From contig JARGSG010000114.1 of assembly GCA_030374805.1 (NCBI GenBank), positions 1 to 64,000 on the forward strand: 64,000 bases of DNA. The letters run 5' to 3'. Every line of letters begins with the position of its first letter. The stretch's first letter is position 1. Of this stretch, positions 10,711 through 21,148 are shown piece by piece. This stretch comes from Gracilaria gracilis (taxonomy: Eukaryota > Rhodophyta > Florideophyceae > Gracilariales > Gracilariaceae). Both the position numbers and the translations under genes were made by a program. A model generated the notes under the pieces. The model saw only the letters and a list, made by a program, of their open reading frames with translations. It was not told where the DNA came from and made no database searches.

Positions 10711-11775
10711 TAGAATGGCTAAACGTGTCGCGGCTTGAACGATATCCAAGTCAAGAACCGAACGCTGCTCGTTCAACGGTATGTTGCTTTTCCTGCCGAC
10801 ATGAAACAAATGCCGAATGGTAGAAGACGACGGTCGACGTTTTCGATGTCGCCTATCCACCTGGTGTTGTTTAGGACCGATCGTCGCTGGGTTTTCCTCG
10901 CAGAATTCTTAAGATTTCGGAACGAGCATGCGTCTGGGACGGACACCTGTTGTCTCGATTCCTACACATCTCCAAGCAAGAGAATGCTACACGCAAGCAG
11001 GAGTAGGGGGCTTTCTGATGCAAAAACGATGAAAGGTATAACTAGAATACTACGCATGTAATACTTATTACATGTAGGAGACTCCGTCGGTTCTCAATAC
11101 ACTCTCCATAGTAGCGTGCACTTCGATCTCATCAGCGATCCCGAGCGAGAGAGAGAGGATATGAGCTTTCGTCAAGTTTAGGATATGGTTACGACCCTTG
11201 TCCAACACTAAGTAAGGGAGAAGCTACATAGTTAAAAACATCCCAAGCGCTAGCCCTTGAGCAAAACCTGGCGTGCCATTGACCCCGTTCGATATCATTC
11301 TTCATGCATAATCCCAACAGTTCCACCGCAGCCAGGAGCCAATTTCGGTATTAAGGAACATCGCTGTCGATATGAGAAAGTCCTCAACATTGCGGAACCA
11401 GTTACAGAAATCAACTTGTTGCCTAGCATTGCATTGAAGGCACGACTCTTGTTCTCTCCAAAAGTACACTGTACATGTTCAAGTCCATTGAAAGGTTTTA
11501 GTAAACATACAGCCTGCTTTTAACTGCGACGTTCTCTCATCAGATTCCAGAGGCTCCGAAAAAAGCAGAGGTGCATGTATACCGATCTCAAGCATACATT
11601 CCCCGAAGTCGACATTCGTGTACCACGGAAGAAGTAGTTAGGTATTGTTCTTTTGATTCCAGTACCTCAACCCCCCAATACAAGCCTCTTCAGCACTCTA
11701 GCTGACCATTCCTTCAGAGTTCATAACAAGCTATTCGCTTCAGCCTGAGCGCATCAAGAGGCAGTAGCACTTGAG
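10711..11775. other. gene-poor interval
   Basis: Only short, unconvincing ORFs and no repeats of note. It contains the 3' flank of the PAH-domain gene, which reads on the minus strand and stops at 11776. Confidence 0.4.
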
Positions 11776-12238
11776 TTACGGTATAACGATGAAGCCGTCT
11801 GGGCCTTCAAAGCCCATTATGAACACTCCGTTTCGTCCTTGAGTCATACAAATGGTGTATTCCTGGGGAAGAAAAGCGTTAAATCCTATGATGAGTTCCT
11901 TATGGCCACGGAACAGTTGGGCGACGAGGTATACAAGATTCTTCGCATCGATAGAATTAGCTTCGAACTCCTTCATTAGATATAGAAACTGGTTGTAGAC
12001 CACGATGTCTGCCGAGAACTCACTCTTAATCTTCGCCAAAAACGCTAACGCGTCCTCAACCTTTGCTCGGCGTCGCTGCATATTCAATATCTGTTCGATT
12101 CTTTTTGGCGGTGCTGACGGCAAAGTTGGCGCGATGTAACTGAGGAGGTTGTGGTTGAGATGGGCGATCTTTATCACCCCTCGATGAGATGATTTCTTCT
12201 ACAGTCTGATCACGGGTGGAAGCTGGTGAGCTCACCAT
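11776..12238 (-). CDS. small SIN3-type PAH-domain protein
   Basis: The frame at 12113-11776 encodes one paired amphipathic helix (PAH) domain, with VEDALAFLAKIKSEF, VYNQFLYLMKEF and LVAQLFRGHKELIIGFNAF. In SIN3 co-repressors PAH domains hold transcription factors and link them to histone deacetylase. A proposed model has exon 1 at 12238-12178 (start ATGGTGAGC) and exon 2 at 12113-11776, with a 64-nt intron (GTGATA...GTCAG), giving 132 residues. Alternatively it starts at ATG 12081 without an intron (101 residues). No other SIN3 domain (further PAHs, HDAC-interaction region) is visible nearby. It could be a free-standing PAH protein or a SIN3 fragment. Confidence 0.75.
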
Positions 12239-13181
12239 AACAGAAAAGCACTGTGTTTGGTACATTTGTACTTTGCGCTACAGAGAGCAGAAATCCACCC
12301 GGTACAGTGGAAAAAGACGATTCACCGCGCGACGTGGCGGTGCCGCCCGCCCCCCACCAGTTCCTGACGGTTTCCGTATGCTTCCAGCAACGATCATTAC
12401 GGGACTCGAAGGTCTGTCCGATCGCGGAGGCGGATCGGGTAATCTGCTCCACAGGCGACGACGTACATGATTAGCGTTGCTGAGAATATGAAAGGATATC
12501 ATAGAGGGATGTGGAAAACCCGGTTGAGTTCGCCTGGACATAAGTCATACCATTGGTTGCGGCGGTAATAATGAATGAAGGCAATTCATTCTAAGATTCT
12601 CTGCGGTCTCATTCTAAGGATAAGACGGCTAGCCCTCAGCCCTGTTAATCTCAGATGCATTGCCGCTGCTGTTGGCCAGTACGAACTTCTAGTGGCTGGT
12701 GCGGTAGCTTTTACCTCGCAGTTTGGAACTTCCACGGTAGACATGACCTAGTGGAATCCGGGGTGGGCAACTGGATGTGGTCATACTTGGGGTGGAGCGG
12801 ATTTTGCCTTTACCCCTTGTACCTGTTGTCCTTCTTACCGCTTCCAGTCAATTGGTAACCCGAGAACGACTTGGGTCTTGAATACTCTTCTCACCATTTG
12901 TGCATTTTCTTGCGCACCGTGTCACTAAAGCATACGGATCTATTCACAGACATTCTTAGGCAAAGAGAAGTGGAGTGGAATGGACATTATTGCCCCAGAA
13001 GGTACAGTTACTGTACTACAGTACCGTTGGTAGATACACCCACCTTCATACAGGGCATTAGCAATAATGTTAGTTAAATGACATGCACGTGTCATAACAG
13101 ATAAATTACCCTCGTAGTATATGGATGACAAGCGCAACGCCGGAGCTTGGTTGATCCTTGCTAGATACATGTGTCTCCGTC

Positions 13182-13242
13182 AGGCTTCTCATCTGCTGAG
13201 AGCTATAAATACCAAGGGTAGCTCTCAGCATATGAGAAGCCT
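13182..13242. repeat. 23-bp-arm hairpin
   Basis: The left arm 13182-13204 and right arm 13220-13242 are inverted copies with a single mismatch (AGGCTTCTCAT opposite ATGAGAAGCCT, and GCTGAGAGCT opposite AGCTCTCAGC). The 15-base loop is ATAAATACCAAGGGT. It is too short for a typical MITE with internal DNA, and it resembles a fold-back element or a small-RNA precursor. Confidence 0.8.
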
Positions 13243-14113
13243 CCAGTCATCTCGGAATCAGGGGTGGCCGACCATATTAAAGAAGAAGCCTTATACTGGC
13301 GACGAGATACAGTAATTCTGCGCTTGATGACATAATCTCTTCGCTTCTGTCCTGCAGCTCGACCGGATCATCCTGATTACGACAGCGAACTATGATAAAT
13401 CTTCTTTATTATGAGCGCACACGATGATTGCACGTGACGCGATGGGCTTGCTTACTTCCCACCCACCCCACAACCACAACCTCCTATAAATTATAGGCTA
13501 TAATACGTTCTCAAAAAAACCTGGTCACTGGCTGCAGATTTATAACCGTGTCAAGCTCTCTTATAGTGGTGATATTGTGGACAAGACTTCAGTAGACCTT
13601 CGAATGAGTCTTTCTCTCTTTAGAAGGGCCAAGAACTTTCCAAGTTCGTGTCTGATTCAGAATTGAATTGAAGTTTTTGCTGCTCGCGCTAGTCCCGCTA
13701 TAGGCTGGACAACCAGCTTATGGCGATAGTGACCACATGGTTCAATATATATCTATATTTTGGTGTGGTACAAATGTCTAGCAGGAGCTCCCTACTGGTT
13801 ACGTTTTGGGCAGCAGGAGGGTATGACACATGGATCGATTGCATGTTCTGCGGTAGGTGCACATGGAATACAATTTATATACCGTGTGTAATGTGTAATA
13901 TTGGATGTTTTACGAAGGTAGGTGAGGTAAAAAGTTAAAAACGGTAGACGATAGCCCTCTTGATCCTCGTACTCCATGCCTCATGATGTAGATCATCTAA
14001 TTATCCTACATGTACAATTCTTATGTATCTGTATGTACAGCGGGAGATACTAAATACAAGAATGAGAGGGCTAATGGCTAACGCTTACGGACAGGGTGTT
14101 GCAAACGTCACAC

Positions 14114-14170
14114 GGGCCAACCCAGGCAGGGCCAACCCAGGCAGGGCCAACCCACAGCCCAGGGCCAACC
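14114..14170. repeat. 15-bp tandem repeat
   Basis: Units of GGGCCAACCCAGGCA repeat about three times with decay at the right end. They lie about 70-120 bp downstream of the stop of the minus-strand Q-rich gene. Confidence 0.7.
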
Positions 14171-14236
14171 ACAAGGGTTTCCCCTTTGGGGCAGAGACAT
14201 GGAATGTTGTGAAGCCATCTATGTGCACCTTTACGG

Positions 14237-17200
14237 TCAAGCGCGATTGAAGTCCCCAGGATCAGCAGGGCCCAGAAGACTATCATCTTCAAAGTCTGTG
14301 GAACCTAATTCTACGGTGTCCTGCATGTTATTCAGCATACTGCCGATGTTTCCGAGCATACGTTCTTCTTCGACGCCAGCTGACAAAAAAGGCGGTAGCC
14401 CGTATGTGTAGTTTGCCCCATTGCCACCGTTGACTTTCCCGTTGTGGCCACCGGTCACAATACCAAACTGCGAGATACCATCGACAGCATCAAGACCAGC
14501 ATTGTCGATGGACCGCGCTCCGCCTGTTGAAGGTTGCAACATATCAAGAAGTTGCGCAGGACCACTTGCTGCAAGGGCGCTAGGTGATTGTCTCCCATGC
14601 TGGGGATCATGCCCACCCTGCTCATTTACCTTTTCAGCGGCAGTTTCGTATGTAAGCTTCGGTTCTTCGCCCACAGCTTGCGGTTGTCTCGGCACCGGTG
14701 TTCTTGTCTTTGCACTTCCATCGTTCTTACTCTGTTTCCGCTTGTCGGGGGTTTGGGAGGGGTCAGCCATAGCTCCCATCACAGAGTTGACATGAATCAG
14801 AGCGTTTGACCTGTCAACTTGCACGCTCCTAGACGTAGCCTTCATTTTTGCACCAACAGAAGTAGCATTCTTCACGTCTGTGATAGTTGAGCGAGGCGTT
14901 TGTGCAGCGATGTTATTCCTTGACATGTTATGTCGCGCGACTTGTCCCCTATCTCCTCTAGATCGCTTCCCGCCACCAGATGAGCGCCCTTTAGTACGGT
15001 TTCTCGCACGCTTTGAGGTGCCAGACCCCTGGGACGCCCTCCTTTCGACAGCATTACTACCACCGGATGCGGTACTCTTCTGGGATGGTGTACTTGCTCT
15101 GTTCGTCGACATATGTCTGTCGCTCTTCGTAGAACGATTCTCGGTCTTTGCATCGTCCACAGTCTTATTCTTCATATTCAAATTCACACCAGGAGCCAGA
15201 GCATTTGGCATGTTGCCGGAAGGAGGGAGACCATTACTGCTCTTAACTTTTGTCGCTTCATGGGCTAGACGAGCACGGGAAGCATCCTTTGCATCGACTG
15301 ACTTCCCAGCCTGACTTGACATTGGATTCTTCGCGGAGCCACTCTGAACACTAACACCAAGCTTATGATTGGCATTGGCTTCGGACTTTATCTTAGCTAG
15401 AGCGTCGGCATTTTCCTTCTGTACGGTGCCCTCTCGAAGCCTTTGAGTGCTACGTTGCAATCTGTCGGGGATATGCATGTCGTCTGAAGGCTTTTCACCA
15501 CCTGTTCGGTTTTGACCGGCGACGCTCTTTTCATTCTTTGTCGATCTTGACTGTGCTCGAGAATTTGACGATGCCTTCTTTGGAACAACCCCGATATTCG
15601 CCGGGTTCCCTATGGTTGGCATGGCCGCAGTCACTCCGGCAACTGTCATAGAACTCTGGGGCAAAATACCAGCAAGGTCCTTGCCGTCCATACAGGGTAA
15701 ATAGGGGAATCCCTGAGCAGACATGTCCAGTGAAATCTGACCGTTAGGCATAACATAGCCCTGAGGCGCGGAGACTCTGGAACCAGAAGCATTTGGAAGA
15801 GCCTGAGAGTGGGGCTGCAATGGCTGGGACATGGTTAACGTGGGGTCTCCCATCCTAAACGCTGTCGGAAGCGAGTTGCTGTCGACGTTCATCTTCGCAG
15901 AATCCTGCTCGATTGCGTGTGCAGCATTCCTGGAAGCTGCATGACCTGCTGGGAAAGAATCACGCCTTTTTTGCCCATCTTGCGCTTGGAAGGCCATGGG
16001 ATTTGCTAGGGGGTTCGAACGAGGAGTAAGTCGCATTCCATTTCGGCTGGCGGCTCCATGAGCCAGGTAGCGTTGGTCGGTGCGACCTGCAGCCACTGCT
16101 TGTGCAGCAAGTTGGCGTTGCCTCAACAGCAGCTGCTGAGAGTGCTGAGGCTGGATGGAAGGCTGCTGAGATTGACCCTTTGAGAGGTTTTCAAGATCGA
16201 TAGGTGAAATCTGTTGAGAAGCGATCGGCTGCGGTTGAGTTTGTTGCTGAATCTGTTGGTGTTGTTGATTTTGCTGTTGCGATTGTGGCTGTTGTTGGCT
16301 TTGTTGCTGTTGGGGTTGTTGTTGTTGTTGGGGTTGTTGCGGCTGGGGCTGTTGTTGATGATGGTGACTTGATTGTTGTTGTTGCTGCTGCTGTTGCCGC
16401 TGCTGCTGCTGCTGCTGTTGCTGTTGTGAATGCTGCTGCTGTTGTTGCGCAGACTGTGGATGCTGGTTTTGATGCTGTTGTTGCTGAGAAAGCTGGTGAG
16501 CCATGCGTGGAGAAACAGAGCTACCTGCAGCATATCCAGAATACGAGCGCCTCCTCTTGACTTGTCCGACAGAATCCGATGCCGAAAACTGAAGTCGGGA
16601 CGATGCATTATCGTTCGGGGTTGCAGCAGGAGATTTTGGAGGCAAGTGATGGGCTGTACGCTTCCGGGAATGCATTGTTGATGAGTTACCGTTAGGGTTG
16701 GAGCGCGGCTGAGAGTCATCCTGTACGGCGCAATCATAGGGGCGTTGAGCAGAATTATGATCTATAGGGCCACGACGACTAGCGGAGCTTGCAGCATCGT
16801 TAGACAGGCCCGGTTGAAGTGCATAAGCGCGTGACTTGGCAGACGGGGGTGTAGGAGCGCGCATAGGTAACGGCGTTGACCCATGAGCTCGTGATTGCAT
16901 GTGGGACATGGGGTTTCGCGGATTATTCGCGGCAGCAGCTTGAGCAGCAGCAGCTGCTGCAACGGCGACGACGTGCGCAGCAGCCGGGTCGTTGGGAGGG
17001 TTTGTGGTGGGCGGTAAAACCGGATCAATCGAGTTGTCAACCATGAGATCAGACGCGAGCGGATTGGTGAGGGACGTATCGAGTTGCAGCGAATTGGGCG
17101 TCATCTGTAACGAAAGGGCGCGGCGAGGATCTTCACGTCGCATGTGACGAGACAGGAGCGCAGGATGATTGTGACGCATGGCGGCAGAAAGCTGTTGATT

Positions 17201-17704
17201 GGACATGTTACGCAAGTGAGGAGGCAAAACATGAGCGGGTGGACGCTGACGCGCAGCATTGGCAAAGAGAGCGGACTGTTGGGCCATAGCCGGTGAATGA
17301 TTCGGATGGGTAGCTGGCTGTGTGGGGTCGACTTCGGAGGGGTTGGGATGCATCTGAGCCTGTAGAGCAAGAGGATTATGAGCGGGGTGTTGAGGGATGT
17401 TAGGGTTATGGTGGAGTTGATGCTGCTGCTGTGTCTGTTGCTGCTGCGACAGCTGCTGCTGCGCGTGCAGATGGTGTGGGGGAAGGGGGGTACGCTGCAC
17501 AAGATTGGCGGCATAAACGTCCCAGAACATGGCGAACCACCTGTCAAGGAAGGAGCTGGGGGCGTCAAGAAAGGAGAGGGCAATTGGCTGTTCGCGCTTG
17601 TGATGCTGGTCTATCCTCATGCCCTCGACAGCGCGTGAGTAGCCTCGTTTTGAGAGGTAGTCCAAAACAAAGGACGGCAACGCCTCTTCTGCAGACGGCG
17701 GCAT
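14237..17704 (-). CDS. LisH-domain, Gln-rich transcriptional coregulator-like protein
   Basis: 1155 residues from ATG 17704; the frame is open upstream, but this ATG starts the conserved part. Residues ~8-60 form a LisH-type motif (LPSFVLDYLSKRGYSRAVEG) followed by FLDRWFAMFWDVYAANL, like the N-terminus of LEUNIG, FLO8 and SSDP/LUFS proteins, where it mediates dimerisation. The rest is low-complexity: long Gln runs (about residues 400-520, coded near 16200-16500), Ser/Asn/Lys-rich stretches, and an acidic tail (GSTDFEDDSLLG). No WD repeats follow, so it is not a full LEUNIG; FLO8/SSDP-like architecture fits better. A nuclear co-activator or co-repressor scaffold is inferred. It is a single exon. 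Confidence 0.7.
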   Translation of the reverse strand: MPPSAEEALPSFVLDYLSKRGYSRAVEGMRIDQHHKREQPIALSFLDAPSSFLDRWFAMFWDVYAANLVQRTPLPPHHLHAQQQLSQQQQTQQQHQLHHNPNIPQHPAHNPLALQAQMHPNPSEVDPTQPATHPNHSPAMAQQSALFANAARQRPPAHVLPPHLRNMSNQQLSAAMRHNHPALLSRHMRREDPRRALSLQMTPNSLQLDTSLTNPLASDLMVDNSIDPVLPPTTNPPNDPAAAHVVAVAAAAAAQAAAANNPRNPMSHMQSRAHGSTPLPMRAPTPPSAKSRAYALQPGLSNDAASSASRRGPIDHNSAQRPYDCAVQDDSQPRSNPNGNSSTMHSRKRTAHHLPPKSPAATPNDNASSRLQFSASDSVGQVKRRRSYSGYAAGSSVSPRMAHQLSQQQQHQNQHPQSAQQQQQHSQQQQQQQQQRQQQQQQQQSSHHHQQQPQPQQPQQQQQPQQQQSQQQPQSQQQNQQHQQIQQQTQPQPIASQQISPIDLENLSKGQSQQPSIQPQHSQQLLLRQRQLAAQAVAAGRTDQRYLAHGAASRNGMRLTPRSNPLANPMAFQAQDGQKRRDSFPAGHAASRNAAHAIEQDSAKMNVDSNSLPTAFRMGDPTLTMSQPLQPHSQALPNASGSRVSAPQGYVMPNGQISLDMSAQGFPYLPCMDGKDLAGILPQSSMTVAGVTAAMPTIGNPANIGVVPKKASSNSRAQSRSTKNEKSVAGQNRTGGEKPSDDMHIPDRLQRSTQRLREGTVQKENADALAKIKSEANANHKLGVSVQSGSAKNPMSSQAGKSVDAKDASRARLAHEATKVKSSNGLPPSGNMPNALAPGVNLNMKNKTVDDAKTENRSTKSDRHMSTNRASTPSQKSTASGGSNAVERRASQGSGTSKRARNRTKGRSSGGGKRSRGDRGQVARHNMSRNNIAAQTPRSTITDVKNATSVGAKMKATSRSVQVDRSNALIHVNSVMGAMADPSQTPDKRKQSKNDGSAKTRTPVPRQPQAVGEEPKLTYETAAEKVNEQGGHDPQHGRQSPSALAASGPAQLLDMLQPSTGGARSIDNAGLDAVDGISQFGIVTGGHNGKVNGGNGANYTYGLPPFLSAGVEEERMLGNIGSMLNNMQDTVELGSTDFEDDSLLGPADPGDFNRA

Positions 17705-18340
17705 GTTGAGAAGGGGCGAACGAAAGAACGAAAAAGCGGTTACAAACGGTGAATATGGGCCACGACGAGCGCTGGCGGTGAGGGGGTGGAGCGCAATGGA
17801 ATGCGCTGCAGGCGAGCTGTGAAAGGGAGTAAGAGTGACGGAACAAGTACTACGCACTGGCAGGCTGCGAAATCGGACGTCAGCGAGATGGCGGCGAAGT
17901 CATGCGCACGACAACGGAGTGAGAAGGGGGGTGGGAGGGGGGAGGGGTGGAGAAGGTAGAAGAAAGTGTGGGAGGGGGACTGGAAGGGGCGGTGGCGCGC
18001 GGCGAGCGCGGGCTGCGAAGGGGAAGGCGGGGAGCGTCTGCGCGGAAGGTGCGAGCGAGAGAGACTGACGCGACGAGGCGTGGAGCGGTGACTAGTGGAG
18101 CGGCGTGCGGGCGGTCAACGTGCGCGCGTTGTGACACATCACAATAGATAGTACAGTATGATCGCTTGGTGGTCGTTTTTCGCGCAGTTCGATTTGGTGG
18201 CGCGGTAGGCGCGCGCAGGTGCATTTTTTTGTGCTCGTCCAGCGCGCGTGGGCGTGCCACACGCGGCAGGCTGCCGCTGCCGCCGGCAGCGCGCAGCCAA
18301 GCAAAAAAAAGATTTATGAGGTGCGTCCAACGAAGGAACG
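17705..18340. other. intergenic, GC-rich upstream region
   Basis: This is the 5' flank of the LisH gene (minus) and the 3' flank of the gene ending at 18341 (minus). It is purine-biased around 17900-18060. ORFs here on either strand are Arg/Ala/Pro-rich composition artefacts. No promoter motif can be assigned with confidence. Confidence 0.4.
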
Positions 18341-19123
18341 TCAGTCTCGCTCGATGCGGCGCAGAATCTCCTGCAGAACGCCCAGGAAGGAGCGGAACTC
18401 CTGCTCCGAGCATTCGCGCCCGGGCGTTCGCGCCTGCTTGTAGAACGCCAGGTACTGCGAGCACAGGTCCTTGTCCAGCTCGCCGTTCATGTGCGTGCGA
18501 ATTCGCTGCAGGTACTCGTGCGCGTTGCATGCCAGCTCGCTGCTGGACAAGTCGTTGGTTCCACTGGGTTGACCGCACGCCTTGAGGGAGCTGTTTCGTT
18601 TGAGCGCATAATGCTCAATGATGTGCAGCGAGCATCCCACAAACGTTTTGAAGTGCACGCCGTCGTATTCCGAGCCCGGTGCGCCCCAGCCACAGTCCTG
18701 TTTCCATGCTGGCACAACCTTGGTGTTTCGTTCGCGCTGCGCTTCATCCGCCACCAGCTGGTATGCATGCTATATATGACGCGCAAATACAAACATCAGT
18801 CAGCAGCCGCCCTGATCATGCGCGGACGTGTGACAAAAATATGAAGCAACGAACCCGTGGCAGATCGCGCAAGGTAAGGAATTCGGCAGACACCAGCTCG
18901 GAGCGAACCTCCTGCAGCGCACGCCATCGGCGCCGTTTATACATGCAGTTGACAATCAGCACAACAAGCTAACACTAGCGCGCGTCAGAGTGCGGCTGCC
19001 ATTGTGCGTACGGTCGACATCGTTATGGTTACGTACCAGAAGCACCAGCCCAGCCGCGCCGGCCAGCCACTGTTCGTCGCTAAGCCCTTCCAGAATCTTC
19101 ACGTCCTTTGCATCGTTGTCCAT
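18341..19123 (-). CDS. single-pass membrane protein, three exons (possibly NICE-3-like)
   Basis: Proposed exons are 19123-19037, 18968-18855 and 18769-18341 (209 residues). The introns are 68 and 85 nt, with donors GTACGT and GTTCGT and AG acceptors; all junctions are phase 0. Residues ~19-42 form one membrane helix (WLAGAAGLVLL continuing into LVVLIVNCMY), followed by a basic stop-transfer RRRW and a ~165-residue soluble region ending in SFLGVLQEILRRIE. An N-terminal anchor plus a helical tail recalls the eukaryotic NICE-3/C1orf43 family, but I see only weak similarity and offer that as a possibility. The middle exon's donor is the least certain part. Confidence 0.55.
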
Positions 19124-19989
19124 GGTCACATGTGCGCGCAGCACTGCGCGCGCCTTTGCTTCGCAGCTTGCTTGCGTTAAGCGAGCTCATTCTCGACGGC
19201 GCGCTTTCGCATCCATGCCATCTTTGCATCCTCGCAGTTTGGCTTTCCGTTGGCTTTCTGGTTGGCTCTTCTTATTCAACGGAAAATCATTTTTTCCGTA
19301 CGCTGTTTGTTGTTTTTTTTATAACTTTATGCATTTTTGTTGCTGCAGCTTGCTGCAAACTTTGCAAAGTTTGCAGTGCAAACTGTAACTGTAACCTTTA
19401 AACGACTGTCTCCCTCTGACTGGACCAGTCCCTGATCAGATCAACCTACCCTGGTATTTCAACACTTGCTCATCATCATGAGAATCGCCTAGGGTACCAG
19501 TGTTTCCCCTGCAGTATGATTGCCGCAAAGCACCGTCATGTAGCGCTGCTGATAACTGCTCATCAAGTTTCACGACGACGCTTGTGCCCCGCGCCTCGAT
19601 CTTACAAAGTGAATCGAAACTGAGTTGTCCAGCTTGCATTGTACCGTTGGTATCATACCCAAGGTATGCACATTAGCTTCTTCTTGTACCCGTACCCGTA
19701 CCCGTAGCGGTCCCCCGTAGCGGTCCACCAAGGCTCGCCCTCTTTATAACTCTTTTCTTTAGGCTTGTCTTCGATATGTCCTCCATGCGTAATTCCCGTT
19801 TTGTTGCCATTTACACGTGTCCAGTTGTGAAAGAAATGGGAAAAAAGGACAAAAAAAATTTGCCCGGTCAGCCAAAAGCGATCTGAACCACCCTGTGAAA
19901 GCTCGGCAGTCAACACTCGTCATCTTGCGGCGTAGGCGAAACACACGCCACGCCTTCTCACTCACCGCCCTCTCTGCGCTTCGCGCGCA
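19124..19989. promoter_or_regulatory. shared 5' region of two divergent genes
   Basis: 866 bp separate the start of the membrane-protein gene (minus, 19123) from the DnaJ gene (plus, 19990), so this is a bidirectional promoter region. It contains TACCGTTGG at about 19642, a motif repeated in other gene-flanking intervals of the window, and a short CCCGTA tandem at 19689-19710. Confidence 0.5.
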
Positions 19990-21111
19990 ATGTTTCCGCC
20001 CGACACGCCCACGTCCTCACCCAATTCACCGCACGACTCGTCACAGCCTCAGAACTACCCAGAAGATCCCTTCAGTTCGCTGCCCCCGTCGGACTACGCC
20101 CCACCACATCCGCCACAAGCTCAGCACCAATCCGAGCCAACCACCTTCTCAGCCCCCCCGTTCTTCCGCACAGAGCAGTCAGATGCATCCACCACACCCA
20201 TCCCGCCAGAGCAGTGTCCTCCGTCGCCTCCCTGTCTTCCGCCCGCCCAGCCGGACGGCGGTTTCATGATGAAGCTGGGCACGTTGGTGGTCATTGGCGC
20301 CATGGCAGCGAACGTGTTTGGCTTTCGGTACAGTCGCTGGGCTGTTGGAAAGGACATCCATCGCGCGTGGGAGCGTCGTCAACGACCCACACCTTCCGAT
20401 CGTTCGCACGCACAATCACGCGCCGAACAGGAATTGAGACGCATGCGCGATGCATTCGCACGCGCAGAACAGCAAGCACGACAACATGCCCGTTCCAAGG
20501 AGGAGCAGGCAAGAGCGCGAGCGCAGCAACAACGAGCGAATAAAGAACGACAGCAGAAGGAGGATGTACGTACCAAGTACGCACAGTGGGAACAGCGTTT
20601 TGATCAAGGTGGTCAGCAAGGGTTTTACAGGGAAGAGTTTAGGATGGAGTTTGACCCAAAGATCATGGAAGATATATTGAAACAGTTTGGACAGGCGAGT
20701 CGAATGGGCTTTCGAATGGACCCGAGCTCATTTTCGTTTGACGATCGCGTCGTTGAACAGCTGTTGAGGGCTGCTCGACAAGCTCAGCAACAACAGCAGC
20801 AGCGTGGCGGCGCTCGCTTTGAACAAGATTTTGATGCCTTTCGCTTCTGGGAGGCTATGAATGGTGCGCAATGGCGTGACCATGCCAGAGGTGGTGCGAG
20901 TACCGGCGGTGTGCATCAACGAGTTGGAATGGCCAGACATTATCAGGCACTAGGTCTCCAGGAAGGTGCATCAGATTCTGATGTGAAGAAGGCATATCGA
21001 CGTGAGGTTATGAAATGGCACCCAGACCGATATCGCGGAGATGACAAGCGAAAGGCGGCACGCAGATTCCGAGAAGTGACGGATGCATACTCCGCACTAA
21101 CCAAAAAATAG
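19990..21111 (+). CDS. membrane-anchored DnaJ (J-domain) co-chaperone
   Basis: 373 residues from ATG 19990. The first ~90 residues are Pro/Ser-rich. A hydrophobic segment (LGTLVVIGAMAANVFGF, about 97-113) is a likely membrane anchor. Residues ~130-200 are a charged Arg/Glu/Gln-rich coiled coil. The C-terminal ~60 residues are a J domain: HYQALGL, then the diagnostic HPD in MKWHPDRY, and FREVTDAYSAL. The J domain stimulates Hsp70 ATPase. A C-terminal position and absence of G/F and zinc regions make it a type III (class C) J-protein. Organelle-surface or ER placement is inferred from the anchor only. It has a single exon and converges on the next gene. Confidence 0.9.
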   Translation: MFPPDTPTSSPNSPHDSSQPQNYPEDPFSSLPPSDYAPPHPPQAQHQSEPTTFSAPPFFRTEQSDASTTPIPPEQCPPSPPCLPPAQPDGGFMMKLGTLVVIGAMAANVFGFRYSRWAVGKDIHRAWERRQRPTPSDRSHAQSRAEQELRRMRDAFARAEQQARQHARSKEEQARARAQQQRANKERQQKEDVRTKYAQWEQRFDQGGQQGFYREEFRMEFDPKIMEDILKQFGQASRMGFRMDPSSFSFDDRVVEQLLRAARQAQQQQQQRGGARFEQDFDAFRFWEAMNGAQWRDHARGGASTGGVHQRVGMARHYQALGLQEGASDSDVKKAYRREVMKWHPDRYRGDDKRKAARRFREVTDAYSALTKK

Positions 21112-21148
21112 ACTTTACACAATGTTATATGGAACTAACAGATCTGAT

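Larger units (their letters stand above)
12239..14236. other. gene-poor interval with hairpins
   Basis: No convincing gene. It holds the hairpin at 13182-13242, a short AT palindrome near 13482-13498 (CCTATAAATTATAGG), a TACCGTTGG motif near 13021 and the tandem repeat at 14114-14170. Confidence 0.4.

Noticed and set aside
16204..16560. Val/Ala-rich ORF opposite the Gln run
   Set aside because: Shadow of the CAG/CAA repeat on the other strand.
17880..18578. 232-codon minus-strand ORF upstream of the LisH gene
   Set aside because: Antisense or out of frame with the three-exon gene, and Arg/Pro-rich composition.
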